A DNA stretch of 6,119 nucleotides from Bacteroidaceae bacterium (lineage in GTDB: Bacteria > Bacteroidota > Bacteroidia > Bacteroidales > Muribaculaceae), in NCBI GenBank assembly GCA_021768245.1, contig JAETNO010000051.1, forward strand, positions 1 to 6,119, in the 5' to 3' direction. This document shows positions 1-4,967 of the stretch, piece after piece; the stretch's first letter is position 1; every line of letters starts with the position of its first letter. The notes under the pieces are model-generated. The model searched no databases and was not told the DNA's origin. It saw only the letters and a list, made by a program, of their open reading frames with translations. Both the position numbers and the translations under genes were made by a program.

Positions 1-38
1 AGAAACTGTTGGACGAATACATCAAAAGGAATTATTGA
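1..38 (+). CDS. C-terminal end of an unidentified ORF, possibly the last gene of an insertion sequence
   Basis: From base 3 an open frame runs off the left edge and ends at a TGA at 36-38, giving the terminal residues KLLDEYIKRNY. Eleven residues are too few to identify a family. The only argument for a real gene is context: the stop lies 13 bp before a pair of repeats that look like an IS21-type right end, and in IS21 elements the second gene (istB, the ATPase helper of transposition) ends just before such repeats. The residues do not recall the IstB C-termini I know, so the assignment is a guess from position only. Confidence 0.3.
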   Translation, partial: KLLDEYIKRNY

Positions 39-51
39 TTTCCCCTGATTC

Positions 52-111
52 ATCACCCAAAATGTCCACATGGAACTTTGTTATGATAAAATATCACCCC
101 AAATGTCCACA
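52..111. repeat. Two 20-bp direct repeats, probable IS21-type terminal region
   Basis: ATCACCCAAAATGTCCACAT (52-71) and ATCACCCCAAATGTCCACAT (93-112) match at 19 of 20 positions and start 41 bp apart. IS21-family elements carry multiple subterminal repeats at each end, usually fewer at the right end, and terminate in TG...CA. Read from the other strand the outer copy begins TGTGGACATTTGGGG, which fits such a terminus with the edge at about 111. The spacer holds GAACTTTG (73-80), one mismatch from the Bacteroidetes -7 consensus TAnnTTTG, without a clear -33 TTG. The class is inferred from architecture; the element body lies outside the window. Confidence 0.55.
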
Positions 112-123
112 TCGCCGTAAAAA

Positions 124-849
124 ATGAATAAACTTTTAATCACGCTATTTTCATTCCTTGCTATCGCTGTCGTTTCATGCAGTGATGACGATGAACCGAA
201 AATGCCGACTAATGCTATCTCATTGAACATGATGATTGGAGATAGCGAAACAACCATTGGCGGCTCGGATGTTTTCATCAATGCTTCCAATAACTTTACA
301 TCGTACGATTGTGGTATTGCAGACCTCGGTAGAAAAGGAGGTTTCAATCAGAACCCAAATCTGTCGCAGCTTGCTCAGGAGATGGCGGTTACGCCCGGCA
401 ATTTCTACCAGATTGTTCTTGCCAACAAGGTTCAGACAGTTGCAGGGGGCCGGGCACTTCCTATCAACACTAACTACTACAACGTTTATGTTGATTCATG
501 GATTTACGATAAGGACAAAGATATAGCCGGAGCAAAAATCAGCTATACTGAGTCTTTCCCCGAAATCAAACAGCTTCCCGAATGGGACAGCTATTTCTCC
601 GGAACCCATCAAAATGACGGATACAATGAAAAGGCGACATTTACGTTCCCCAAAGGCAGCCATATTGACAAGAATGTAGATGCCTATTTCACAGATGGAT
701 ATAATAACCTGACTGATGAACTCGAATTTGAGATAAAAGAAAATCAGATAGTGATAACTTATCCGTATTTAACCAGCCATCAGCCGGATGTCAGACTTTT
801 GATCCGCTATGAGAGCGTGTTTACACGTGTATCGTTGGACTTCGAATAA
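124..849 (+). CDS. Putative surface lipoprotein of unknown function (DUF5036-like)
   Basis: A 241-residue protein with a lipoprotein signal peptide: MNK, a hydrophobic stretch of about residues 4-17, and a lipobox ending VVSC with Cys19 as the lipidated residue. Cys19 is followed by SDDDE, an acidic segment of the kind that acts as the lipoprotein export signal to the cell surface in Bacteroidetes. The mature part is rich in Asn, Asp, Tyr and Thr with alternating hydrophobic residues, suggesting a beta-rich fold; there are no membrane segments and no recognisable catalytic motif. The segment around residues 38-75 (GDSETTIGGSD, FINASNNFTSYDCGIADLG) reminds me of Bacteroides lipoproteins labelled DUF5036, recalled and not tested. 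The ATG follows GTAAAAA, an A-rich leader as expected for this phylum. It is the first of three lipoprotein genes and begins only about 12 bp after the inferred IS edge, so its original promoter has probably been displaced. Confidence 0.85.
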   Translation: MNKLLITLFSFLAIAVVSCSDDDEPKMPTNAISLNMMIGDSETTIGGSDVFINASNNFTSYDCGIADLGRKGGFNQNPNLSQLAQEMAVTPGNFYQIVLANKVQTVAGGRALPINTNYYNVYVDSWIYDKDKDIAGAKISYTESFPEIKQLPEWDSYFSGTHQNDGYNEKATFTFPKGSHIDKNVDAYFTDGYNNLTDELEFEIKENQIVITYPYLTSHQPDVRLLIRYESVFTRVSLDFE

Positions 850-863
850 TCCGATGCAGAATC

Positions 864-1328
864 ATGAACCATCGATTCAAATATCTTTCAATACTCGCTG
901 CCATAATATTGTTTACGGCATGCACTACATCGAAATCGACAGTTTCAACGAATGTCAACCTGTCACGATATGAGTATGCATCTATAATCAATAACGATAC
1001 CTATCATATTCCGGCAGAGTTGATGGAGTACGAGATTCAGCTTTTTGATGCTGTGGAGAACTCACACTTAAAACTTATAAGCGATGCCAGAATCTACGAA
1101 TTGACACCGGCACAGCAGGAAAAACTTTTGTTAGTTAAGTATGGCGTAAACGTGCAACCCGAAGAGACTATTGTTACAGTCAATTTTATAGACTATAACA
1201 CAGGTCGCCCTGTAGCATCATGCAAAGGCGCATATTCTTCTCTTGGGGTTGCAGGAGCTTCGCATGATATAAAAGGAGCAATAAACAGGGTGGCAAAGCA
1301 AATATCTAATACTTTTCCTAAAGAATAA
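864..1328 (+). CDS. Small putative lipoprotein of unknown function
   Basis: A 154-residue protein with a signal peptide (basic MNHRFK, hydrophobic core about 8-18) and lipobox LFTAC, making Cys20 the lipidated residue. Unlike its upstream neighbour it has no acidic run after the cysteine (CTTSKST), so it may stay on the periplasmic face of the outer membrane. The mature domain of about 130 residues has the sequence YEYASIINND near the start, a segment YGVNVQPEETIVTVNFIDYNTG in the middle, and a helix-like end (IKGAINRVAKQISNTF). This layout resembles small lipoprotein folds such as DUF4136, but I cannot assign a family. It starts 14 bp after the stop of the previous gene, so co-transcription is likely. 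An out-of-frame ATG at 854 lies just upstream and gives no signal peptide, so 864 is the better start. Confidence 0.8.
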   Translation: MNHRFKYLSILAAIILFTACTTSKSTVSTNVNLSRYEYASIINNDTYHIPAELMEYEIQLFDAVENSHLKLISDARIYELTPAQQEKLLLVKYGVNVQPEETIVTVNFIDYNTGRPVASCKGAYSSLGVAGASHDIKGAINRVAKQISNTFPKE

Positions 1329-1366
1329 AATTATCAAATGTAATATTCAAGCAAATTCCATTAAAA

Positions 1367-1879
1367 ATGAGAATATATTTATTGACCATAATCTCGTTCT
1401 TGGCTGTGTTTTTCAGCAGCTGTGACGAAGTGAAAGACTCGCCTATTTTGTTTGAGGCCACTTCAAACACTAATCCTGAATATATAAAGCTCAGTTATCA
1501 GCCTGATGAAATAGGTATCACATTTGCCCCTAAGGAGTCGCGTTACTTCATCTATTCTTATACCTATATTGACGGAGATCTGGAGTTGACATGCACGAAC
1601 TGCGACAATATTGGCCAGTCAACAGATTTCAGTTTTAGTATAATTGAAGACAATGTAGGGAAATCTATATCAGCCACCGGGGAAGAGGTAGGTATTTCAG
1701 TAGAAATTGCAGACCATAAAACACTTCGGATTCATTTTGCCACATTGTCGGATGAAGAATTGCCGGTTGGTTTCTTAGGCGCTCGAGCCACTATAAAAGT
1801 ATATGGTCGAGTAGGAGGGAAAGATGTAACCACAAGCATTTCGGTTTATCGCTCAAACCTACGTTCCCCCACTGAGTAA
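1367..1879 (+). CDS. Putative lipoprotein with a beta-rich mature domain, function unknown
   Basis: A 170-residue protein with a signal peptide (MRIY, hydrophobic about 5-16) and lipobox FFSSC, Cys19 lipidated, followed by DEVKD, again an acidic stretch compatible with surface export in Bacteroidetes. The mature part has alternating polar and hydrophobic residues and Gly/Thr/Ser-rich turns, with a last segment ATIKVYGRVGGKDVTTSISVYR, consistent with an immunoglobulin-like beta-sandwich; this fold is inference. Two cysteines sit close together in LTCTNCDN (about residues 75-81). The ATG follows ATTAAAA, a typical A-rich leader, 38 bp after the preceding gene. The gene ends one base before the convergent stop of the relaxase, at the point where base composition changes, so its last residues could have been altered by insertion of the mobile element. 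Confidence 0.8.
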   Translation: MRIYLLTIISFLAVFFSSCDEVKDSPILFEATSNTNPEYIKLSYQPDEIGITFAPKESRYFIYSYTYIDGDLELTCTNCDNIGQSTDFSFSIIEDNVGKSISATGEEVGISVEIADHKTLRIHFATLSDEELPVGFLGARATIKVYGRVGGKDVTTSISVYRSNLRSPTE

Positions 1880-1880
1880 A

Positions 1881-3431
1881 TCATAAGTTGATTCCACCTC
1901 GTCCTCTCTCAATCTTCCAGTCATACCGACCTTCCGCGACATCGCCCACCTCGTTGAGTGTGTGGCGATGTTTGATTTCATCAAAAGGCTGTCGGTGTTC
2001 CGCATAGTCACAGAGCCATGCGCCGACCGCTTTCTGCTGCTCGGTGGTCTCACCGTAGCTCTGCATCACGCTCTTGATGTCGGCGGCTTCAGAGGGAGAG
2101 AAGATTGACTTGTGTCGTTCCGTGGCGAAATGGATAATAGCGTCAATGGCTCGCCTGAACACCTCGCTTGCCTTGTAGAGAATATCGGCAATGATGTTCA
2201 GAATATCCCGGCTCGATTTCAGCGCACCCTGCAACCGCTCTATGGTCTTGTCCTTCTCCGCTGTTGCCCGGCTCACCGCCATGTTGATGCGGTGCTGCTC
2301 CCCGGTCTTCTGTTCCCTGAGCTGCCGCAGTGCCGTGTCCCTTTCGGAATCAAAAGTGTCAGCGATTGCCATGGCACTGTCACGCTCCAGTTCGACCGTC
2401 CGCTTCGCATCGGTCAGTGCCTTTGTCCGCTTCGCCACCTCTTTCCTGACGGCATCGGGGAATGATTCTTTGATGTGCTCGTTCTCGGCTTTCAGTCTCT
2501 CGTTCTCCTGCTCGATGGCTGCGTACTTGCCTTTGCCGAAAAGGTTGGCGATGCCGGACTTTATGCTGTCCGTGTTCTCCCTGTCAACCTCTCTCGCCCG
2601 TTCCTCCTTTTCGGCAATCTCGCTGTCAAGTTCCGCGCTGCGCCGCTGCTTCTCCTCGTTCCCGATCTGGAGTTTTTCATGTTCGGTTTTGGCATTATCC
2701 GTTTCACGGATCGCGGCATCCCTGTCGGCTTCGGCTGCTTCCTTTTCTGCCTTTACCTGTTCGGCTTCCTGCTTCTGCTTGGCGATGATGAAATCAGCGC
2801 GTTCAAGATGCTCCTTTCCCGTCTGCTCCTTTGAGGTGCCCCTTTCCATGTCAAGACACTCAGCCAACAGCGTCTGCATCTCGCTCATGGCTTTATCGTC
2901 CAGCTTGCAGGATTTCCCGGTGTCGTGGTTCATCCAGTCCCATACGATATGGGCGTGAAGGTTGGGCTTCCATGTGGCGGTTTCTCCGGGAGTGCCGTAA
3001 TGCCCCTCGTCACGGTGGATGAAGATTTGCAAAGCTGTGATTCCCCACCGCTCCTTACACACCTCGCAGAAATGTTGCAACTGCTCCATAGAGGTATCAT
3101 CCTTGATTACCACGACACCCTCCTTGAGCGGAGTGCTGCCGCGCACGACGGTCACCTTCCCGGTCTTCTTGTTCACACGCTCCCGGTCTTTGGTCTGCAT
3201 CGCCCGACCTGTCTTTTCCTTTACCATCGCGGCTATCTGATTGTAGCGGTCCGACAGCGAAGTGCCGCCGAAATCAGGTGCTACCCATGCCTCGTTTCGG
3301 GGCATGAGGTCGGTGCGGACATAGAACTTTTCCTTGCCGATATGGGCGAGGTATTCCGCTGTCCGCCTGTTGTGCGCCTCGCTGCTTCCGATGTTGCAGG
3401 GCTTGATGTTGATTGATGTCTTCTGTGCCAT
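1881..3431 (-). CDS. mob: MobV-type (Mob/Pre) relaxase with long coiled-coil region
   Basis: A 516-residue relaxase that would nick one strand at oriT, become attached to the 5' end and lead it into the recipient. The N-terminal catalytic domain (about 1-200) shows the MobV marks: HNRR at residues 20-23 and the metal-binding histidine motif, H139-R-D-E142 followed by PNLHAH at 156-161. Residues about 205-405 are dominated by Glu, Lys, Ala, Arg and Gln, a strong coiled coil broken near 288-302 by a Gly/Phe/Asn segment (SGIANLFGKGKY). A globular end follows (about 406-516) with aromatic residues and the terminus RYDWKIERGRGGINL. Length is normal for Bacteroides members, so the gene looks complete. 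It starts 362 bases from the next upstream gene across the proposed oriT, the usual position for a relaxase gene. A weak -7-like match (TAAATCTG, minus strand of 3449-3456) lies upstream without a convincing -33 box. Confidence 0.92.
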   Translation of the reverse strand: MAQKTSINIKPCNIGSSEAHNRRTAEYLAHIGKEKFYVRTDLMPRNEAWVAPDFGGTSLSDRYNQIAAMVKEKTGRAMQTKDRERVNKKTGKVTVVRGSTPLKEGVVVIKDDTSMEQLQHFCEVCKERWGITALQIFIHRDEGHYGTPGETATWKPNLHAHIVWDWMNHDTGKSCKLDDKAMSEMQTLLAECLDMERGTSKEQTGKEHLERADFIIAKQKQEAEQVKAEKEAAEADRDAAIRETDNAKTEHEKLQIGNEEKQRRSAELDSEIAEKEERAREVDRENTDSIKSGIANLFGKGKYAAIEQENERLKAENEHIKESFPDAVRKEVAKRTKALTDAKRTVELERDSAMAIADTFDSERDTALRQLREQKTGEQHRINMAVSRATAEKDKTIERLQGALKSSRDILNIIADILYKASEVFRRAIDAIIHFATERHKSIFSPSEAADIKSVMQSYGETTEQQKAVGAWLCDYAEHRQPFDEIKHRHTLNEVGDVAEGRYDWKIERGRGGINL

Positions 3432-3499
3432 AAGCAGGATGATGTTTACAGATTTACAATAGGGAAAGGGTTATTAGGGCGGAGCCTTAATCGTAGGGT

Positions 3500-3522
3500 G
3501 CAGGGAGAGGGTCACTTCCTGC
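3500..3522 (+). repeat. Hairpin A with AGGGTCA loop
   Basis: GCAGGGAG pairs with CTTCCTGC (eight pairs, one G-T) around the 7-nt loop AGGGTCA. The loop and its flanking AG/CT closing pairs are identical to those of the hairpin at 3561-3583, while the outer stem differs in sequence. Confidence 0.7.
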
Positions 3523-3560
3523 TCGGGGTTCTCAGGGGTCGAGACCTCTGAGCGGAGTTT

Positions 3561-3583
3561 CCAAAGAGAGGGTCACTCTTTGG
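3561..3583 (+). repeat. Hairpin B with AGGGTCA loop
   Basis: CCAAAGAG pairs perfectly with CTCTTTGG (eight pairs) around AGGGTCA. It starts 61 bases after hairpin A and keeps the same loop on a different stem, which points to selection on the structure or loop rather than a simple duplication. Confidence 0.75.
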
Positions 3584-3670
3584 TCAGGGGTGTTGGGGGC
3601 TGACAGCCACCGACCGGGTTCTCAGGGCAGAGCCATGAGTGGGACGGGGCAAAGCCCAGCCCCTCGGGAG

Positions 3671-3717
3671 AGCCCACAACTTCGGGAGCGCAGCGGAGAA
3701 GTTATAGTGGGCTATAC
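3671..3717 (+). other. oriT: Putative origin of transfer (oriT) with MobV-type nick site
   Basis: TATAG (3703-3707) and CTATA (3712-3716) form an inverted repeat around TGGG. This closely resembles, in sequence and symmetry, the MobV oriT of pMV158 as I remember it, where cleavage falls in TAGTGTG/TTA; by analogy the nick would lie between 3711 and 3712 on the plus strand. An overlapping, alternative stem joins AGCCCAC (3671-3677) to GTGGGCT (3707-3713) and continues as AACTTC (3678-3683) with GAAGTT (3698-3703), with three unpaired bases (3704-3706). Competing inverted repeats around the nick are also a feature of pMV158 oriT. The position upstream of the MobV relaxase gene supports the call. 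With this polarity the strand entering first would carry the HTH and integrase genes and the relaxase gene last. Confidence 0.6.
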
Positions 3718-3793
3718 AGGGCAAGCCCTTGTTCCCGTTCCCGACCAACGAAATCCCGATTTGAGCCGTTTTCCGCGCTTTCGGTTCTCGTGC

Positions 3794-4537
3794 CTATGCA
3801 GGATTACCCTCGCTGCCATCCGTGCCGTCCTGCGCCTCGCTGTGGCTTCCTGCGCCGTTCTCGCCGGACGCTCCGTTACCGCTGTCTATGATATGCAGAT
3901 TTGCGGCTGTGTCCTCTATGAACATATCGGACGGCGAATTGTGGCTGCCGCAGTCATGCACATCGGCTGACGGATTGGAACTGTCTGACAAAAGAAGGGA
4001 AGAAGGAAGGGATGCCGCGCCTGTCGTCAGGGTGTCCGTTTCCTTCCCTCTTGTGTGGCAGTCGACCGCTGCGCCTCCCGGTTCATCCCCTGACGGCAGA
4101 CTGCCGGAAACAGGTGTCCGCACATCGCCCGTCTGTCCTTTGGCGGAAGCCGAAGGTCTGACATAATGGGGATTGGTGACAAGGACACCTCCGACATACC
4201 AGCTCGTGAGAAAATGCAGGGAATGAACGGAAGTACGGTTGTTGGTCTTGGTGGTCAGCATACCGAGGCGGTTGAAACTGTCGATTAGCTTGCCGACCGT
4301 CTTACGGTTGCAGTCCAAAAACTCCGCAAGCTCCACATCGGAAGCCGCCACCTGTCCCACCTCCAGCACAATATCAATGCCCTTGATTTTATAAGCGGTT
4401 CTTGTCCGCACAGCACCGTTCATCAGTCGGTAGAGGCACTTTTGCCTGAGAGGGGAAAACCTGCCTTCCAAAAGAAAATCCCACTGTCCGGCTGAGAGTA
4501 TGGTGCAGTAGTGGATGGTCTGTATCTCGTTGCTCAT
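3794..4537 (-). CDS. Winged-helix DNA-binding protein with long disordered C-terminal tail
   Basis: A 247-residue protein in two parts. Residues 1 to about 125 are folded: QTIHYCTIL, then FSPLRQKCLYRLMNGAVRT, then a helix-turn-helix-like segment about 62-96 (VAASDVELAEFLDCNRKTVGKLIDSFNRLG) in which LAEFLDCNRKTVGKLI fits the turn and recognition helix, and a wing-like continuation (MLTTKTNNRTSVHSLHFL). Residues about 127-247 are low-complexity, rich in Gly, Ser, Asp, Asn and Thr, without hydrophobic core residues, and end DGTDGSEGNPA. I do not recognise a named family. The N-terminal half recalls the winged helices of plasmid replication initiators and of mobilization accessory proteins. The gene follows the small HTH gene by 11 bp, so it is likely co-transcribed, and it ends next to the oriT region, which makes an oriT-binding or regulatory role plausible but unproven. 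Confidence 0.8.
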   Translation of the reverse strand: MSNEIQTIHYCTILSAGQWDFLLEGRFSPLRQKCLYRLMNGAVRTRTAYKIKGIDIVLEVGQVAASDVELAEFLDCNRKTVGKLIDSFNRLGMLTTKTNNRTSVHSLHFLTSWYVGGVLVTNPHYVRPSASAKGQTGDVRTPVSGSLPSGDEPGGAAVDCHTRGKETDTLTTGAASLPSSLLLSDSSNPSADVHDCGSHNSPSDMFIEDTAANLHIIDSGNGASGENGAGSHSEAQDGTDGSEGNPA

Positions 4538-4548
4538 GGTCTGTGATA

Positions 4549-4953
4549 TTATGGTGCTACTGCGGACATCCGGCTGTTGCCGTCCGTCAATGCTCCCGGC
4601 TTGCGCTTCTTGCCGTTGCGCAGTTCCTCAAGCCGTCTTTCAATCTCGCTCTCGTTGGTCACTCCCGATGTGCCTCCCTGTTCAATCCATGCGATGATTT
4701 CATTCTTGAAGAAATAGAGCTTGTTGCCCCGCTTGTGGTACGGGATACGCTTGTCGGAGGTCATGGCATAGATGGTGGATGCCGATTTGCCGAGAAGTGC
4801 CGCGACTTCATTAAGGGTGAGCAGGGTGCGGCACTCGCCATGCTGCTGCGGTGCCATGCCGAGCACTTTCTCCACCTTGTCGGTGAGCAGCCCCACCTTT
4901 TCAATCAGCATGGAGACCGCCTGCGGCAGTTGTTCAAATGTTATGTTGTTCAT
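4549..4953 (-). CDS. Small MerR/excisionase-type helix-turn-helix protein
   Basis: A 134-residue protein. Residues about 6-32 form an amphipathic helix that could oligomerise (LPQAVSMLIEKVGLLTDKVEKVL). Residues 44-91 are a HTH_17/excisionase-type DNA-binding domain: LLTLNEVAALLGKSASTIY (turn and recognition helix), then the short wing RIPYHKRGNKLYFFKNEIIAWIE, whose pattern P-Y-x-K-R-G-x-K-L-Y-F is characteristic. The tail is basic (EELRNGKKRKPG) and probably flexible. Such proteins, placed directly after the integrase on Bacteroides integrative elements, assist excision by bending DNA at the attachment site or regulate the element. The start lies 14 bp beyond the integrase stop and the stop 11 bp before the winged-helix gene, so the three genes look like one operon. 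Whether it is an excisionase or a regulator cannot be decided here. Confidence 0.85.
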   Translation of the reverse strand: MNNITFEQLPQAVSMLIEKVGLLTDKVEKVLGMAPQQHGECRTLLTLNEVAALLGKSASTIYAMTSDKRIPYHKRGNKLYFFKNEIIAWIEQGGTSGVTNESEIERRLEELRNGKKRKPGALTDGNSRMSAVAP

Positions 4954-4967
4954 ATACCGTTGTGTGT

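Larger units (their letters stand above)
3473..3657 (+). repeat. Array of short hairpins upstream of the relaxase gene
   Basis: At least seven inverted repeats are packed into about 185 bases. Arms and loops: 3473-3480/3484-3491 (loop GGA), 3500-3507/3515-3522 (AGGGTCA), 3531-3539/3544-3552 (CGAG), 3561-3568/3576-3583 (AGGGTCA, perfect 8-bp stem), 3592-3601/3605-3614 (GAC, one mismatch), 3621-3628/3632-3639 (AGA, one mismatch) and 3647-3650/3654-3657 (AAA). The four wobble positions (3477-3487, 3505-3517, 3536-3547, 3594-3612) are all G with T on the plus strand, so the plus strand, as RNA or single-stranded DNA, is the one that folds well. Parts recur: GAGAGGGTCACT at 3505 and 3566, GGGTTCTCAGGG at 3526 and 3616. 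Possible roles are oriT accessory structure, a structured RNA, or transcription termination; the sequence alone does not decide. Confidence 0.7.
3432..3793. other. 362-base non-coding region between relaxase and winged-helix gene
   Basis: No convincing gene is present. The region holds the hairpin array (3473-3657), the putative oriT (3671-3717), a further small inverted repeat AGGGC-AA-GCCCT (3718-3729), and AAATC-CC-GATTT (3751-3762), which lies 31 bp past the stop of the leftward winged-helix gene and could help end that transcript, though no T-run follows on either strand. The relaxase promoter is expected near 3432-3480 on the minus strand but is not clear. A plus-strand frame from 3590 crosses the region; it has atypical composition (runs of Arg/Pro/Ser) and overlaps the winged-helix gene, so I take it as chance. 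Confidence 0.75.

Noticed and set aside
2191..2958. Long plus-strand open frame (255 codons) opposite the relaxase gene
   Set aside because: It is antisense to the coiled-coil part of the relaxase. Its Ser/Phe/Leu-rich composition is what the reverse complement of Glu/Lys/Ala/Arg codons gives, and it has no domain.
3751..3762. Rho-independent terminator for the integrase operon
   Set aside because: AAATC-CC-GATTT is a short AT-rich stem with no T-run on the minus strand, so it is mentioned only as a weak possibility.
3432..3793. tRNA or rRNA gene in the GC-rich intergenic region
   Set aside because: No cloverleaf, no CCA end and no TTCGA-type T-loop context pairs properly; the hairpins are sequential and not arranged as a cloverleaf.
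3590..3970. Plus-strand open frame starting in the hairpin region
   Set aside because: It spans hairpins and the proposed oriT and then runs antisense to the winged-helix gene; Arg/Pro/Ser-rich composition with no motif.
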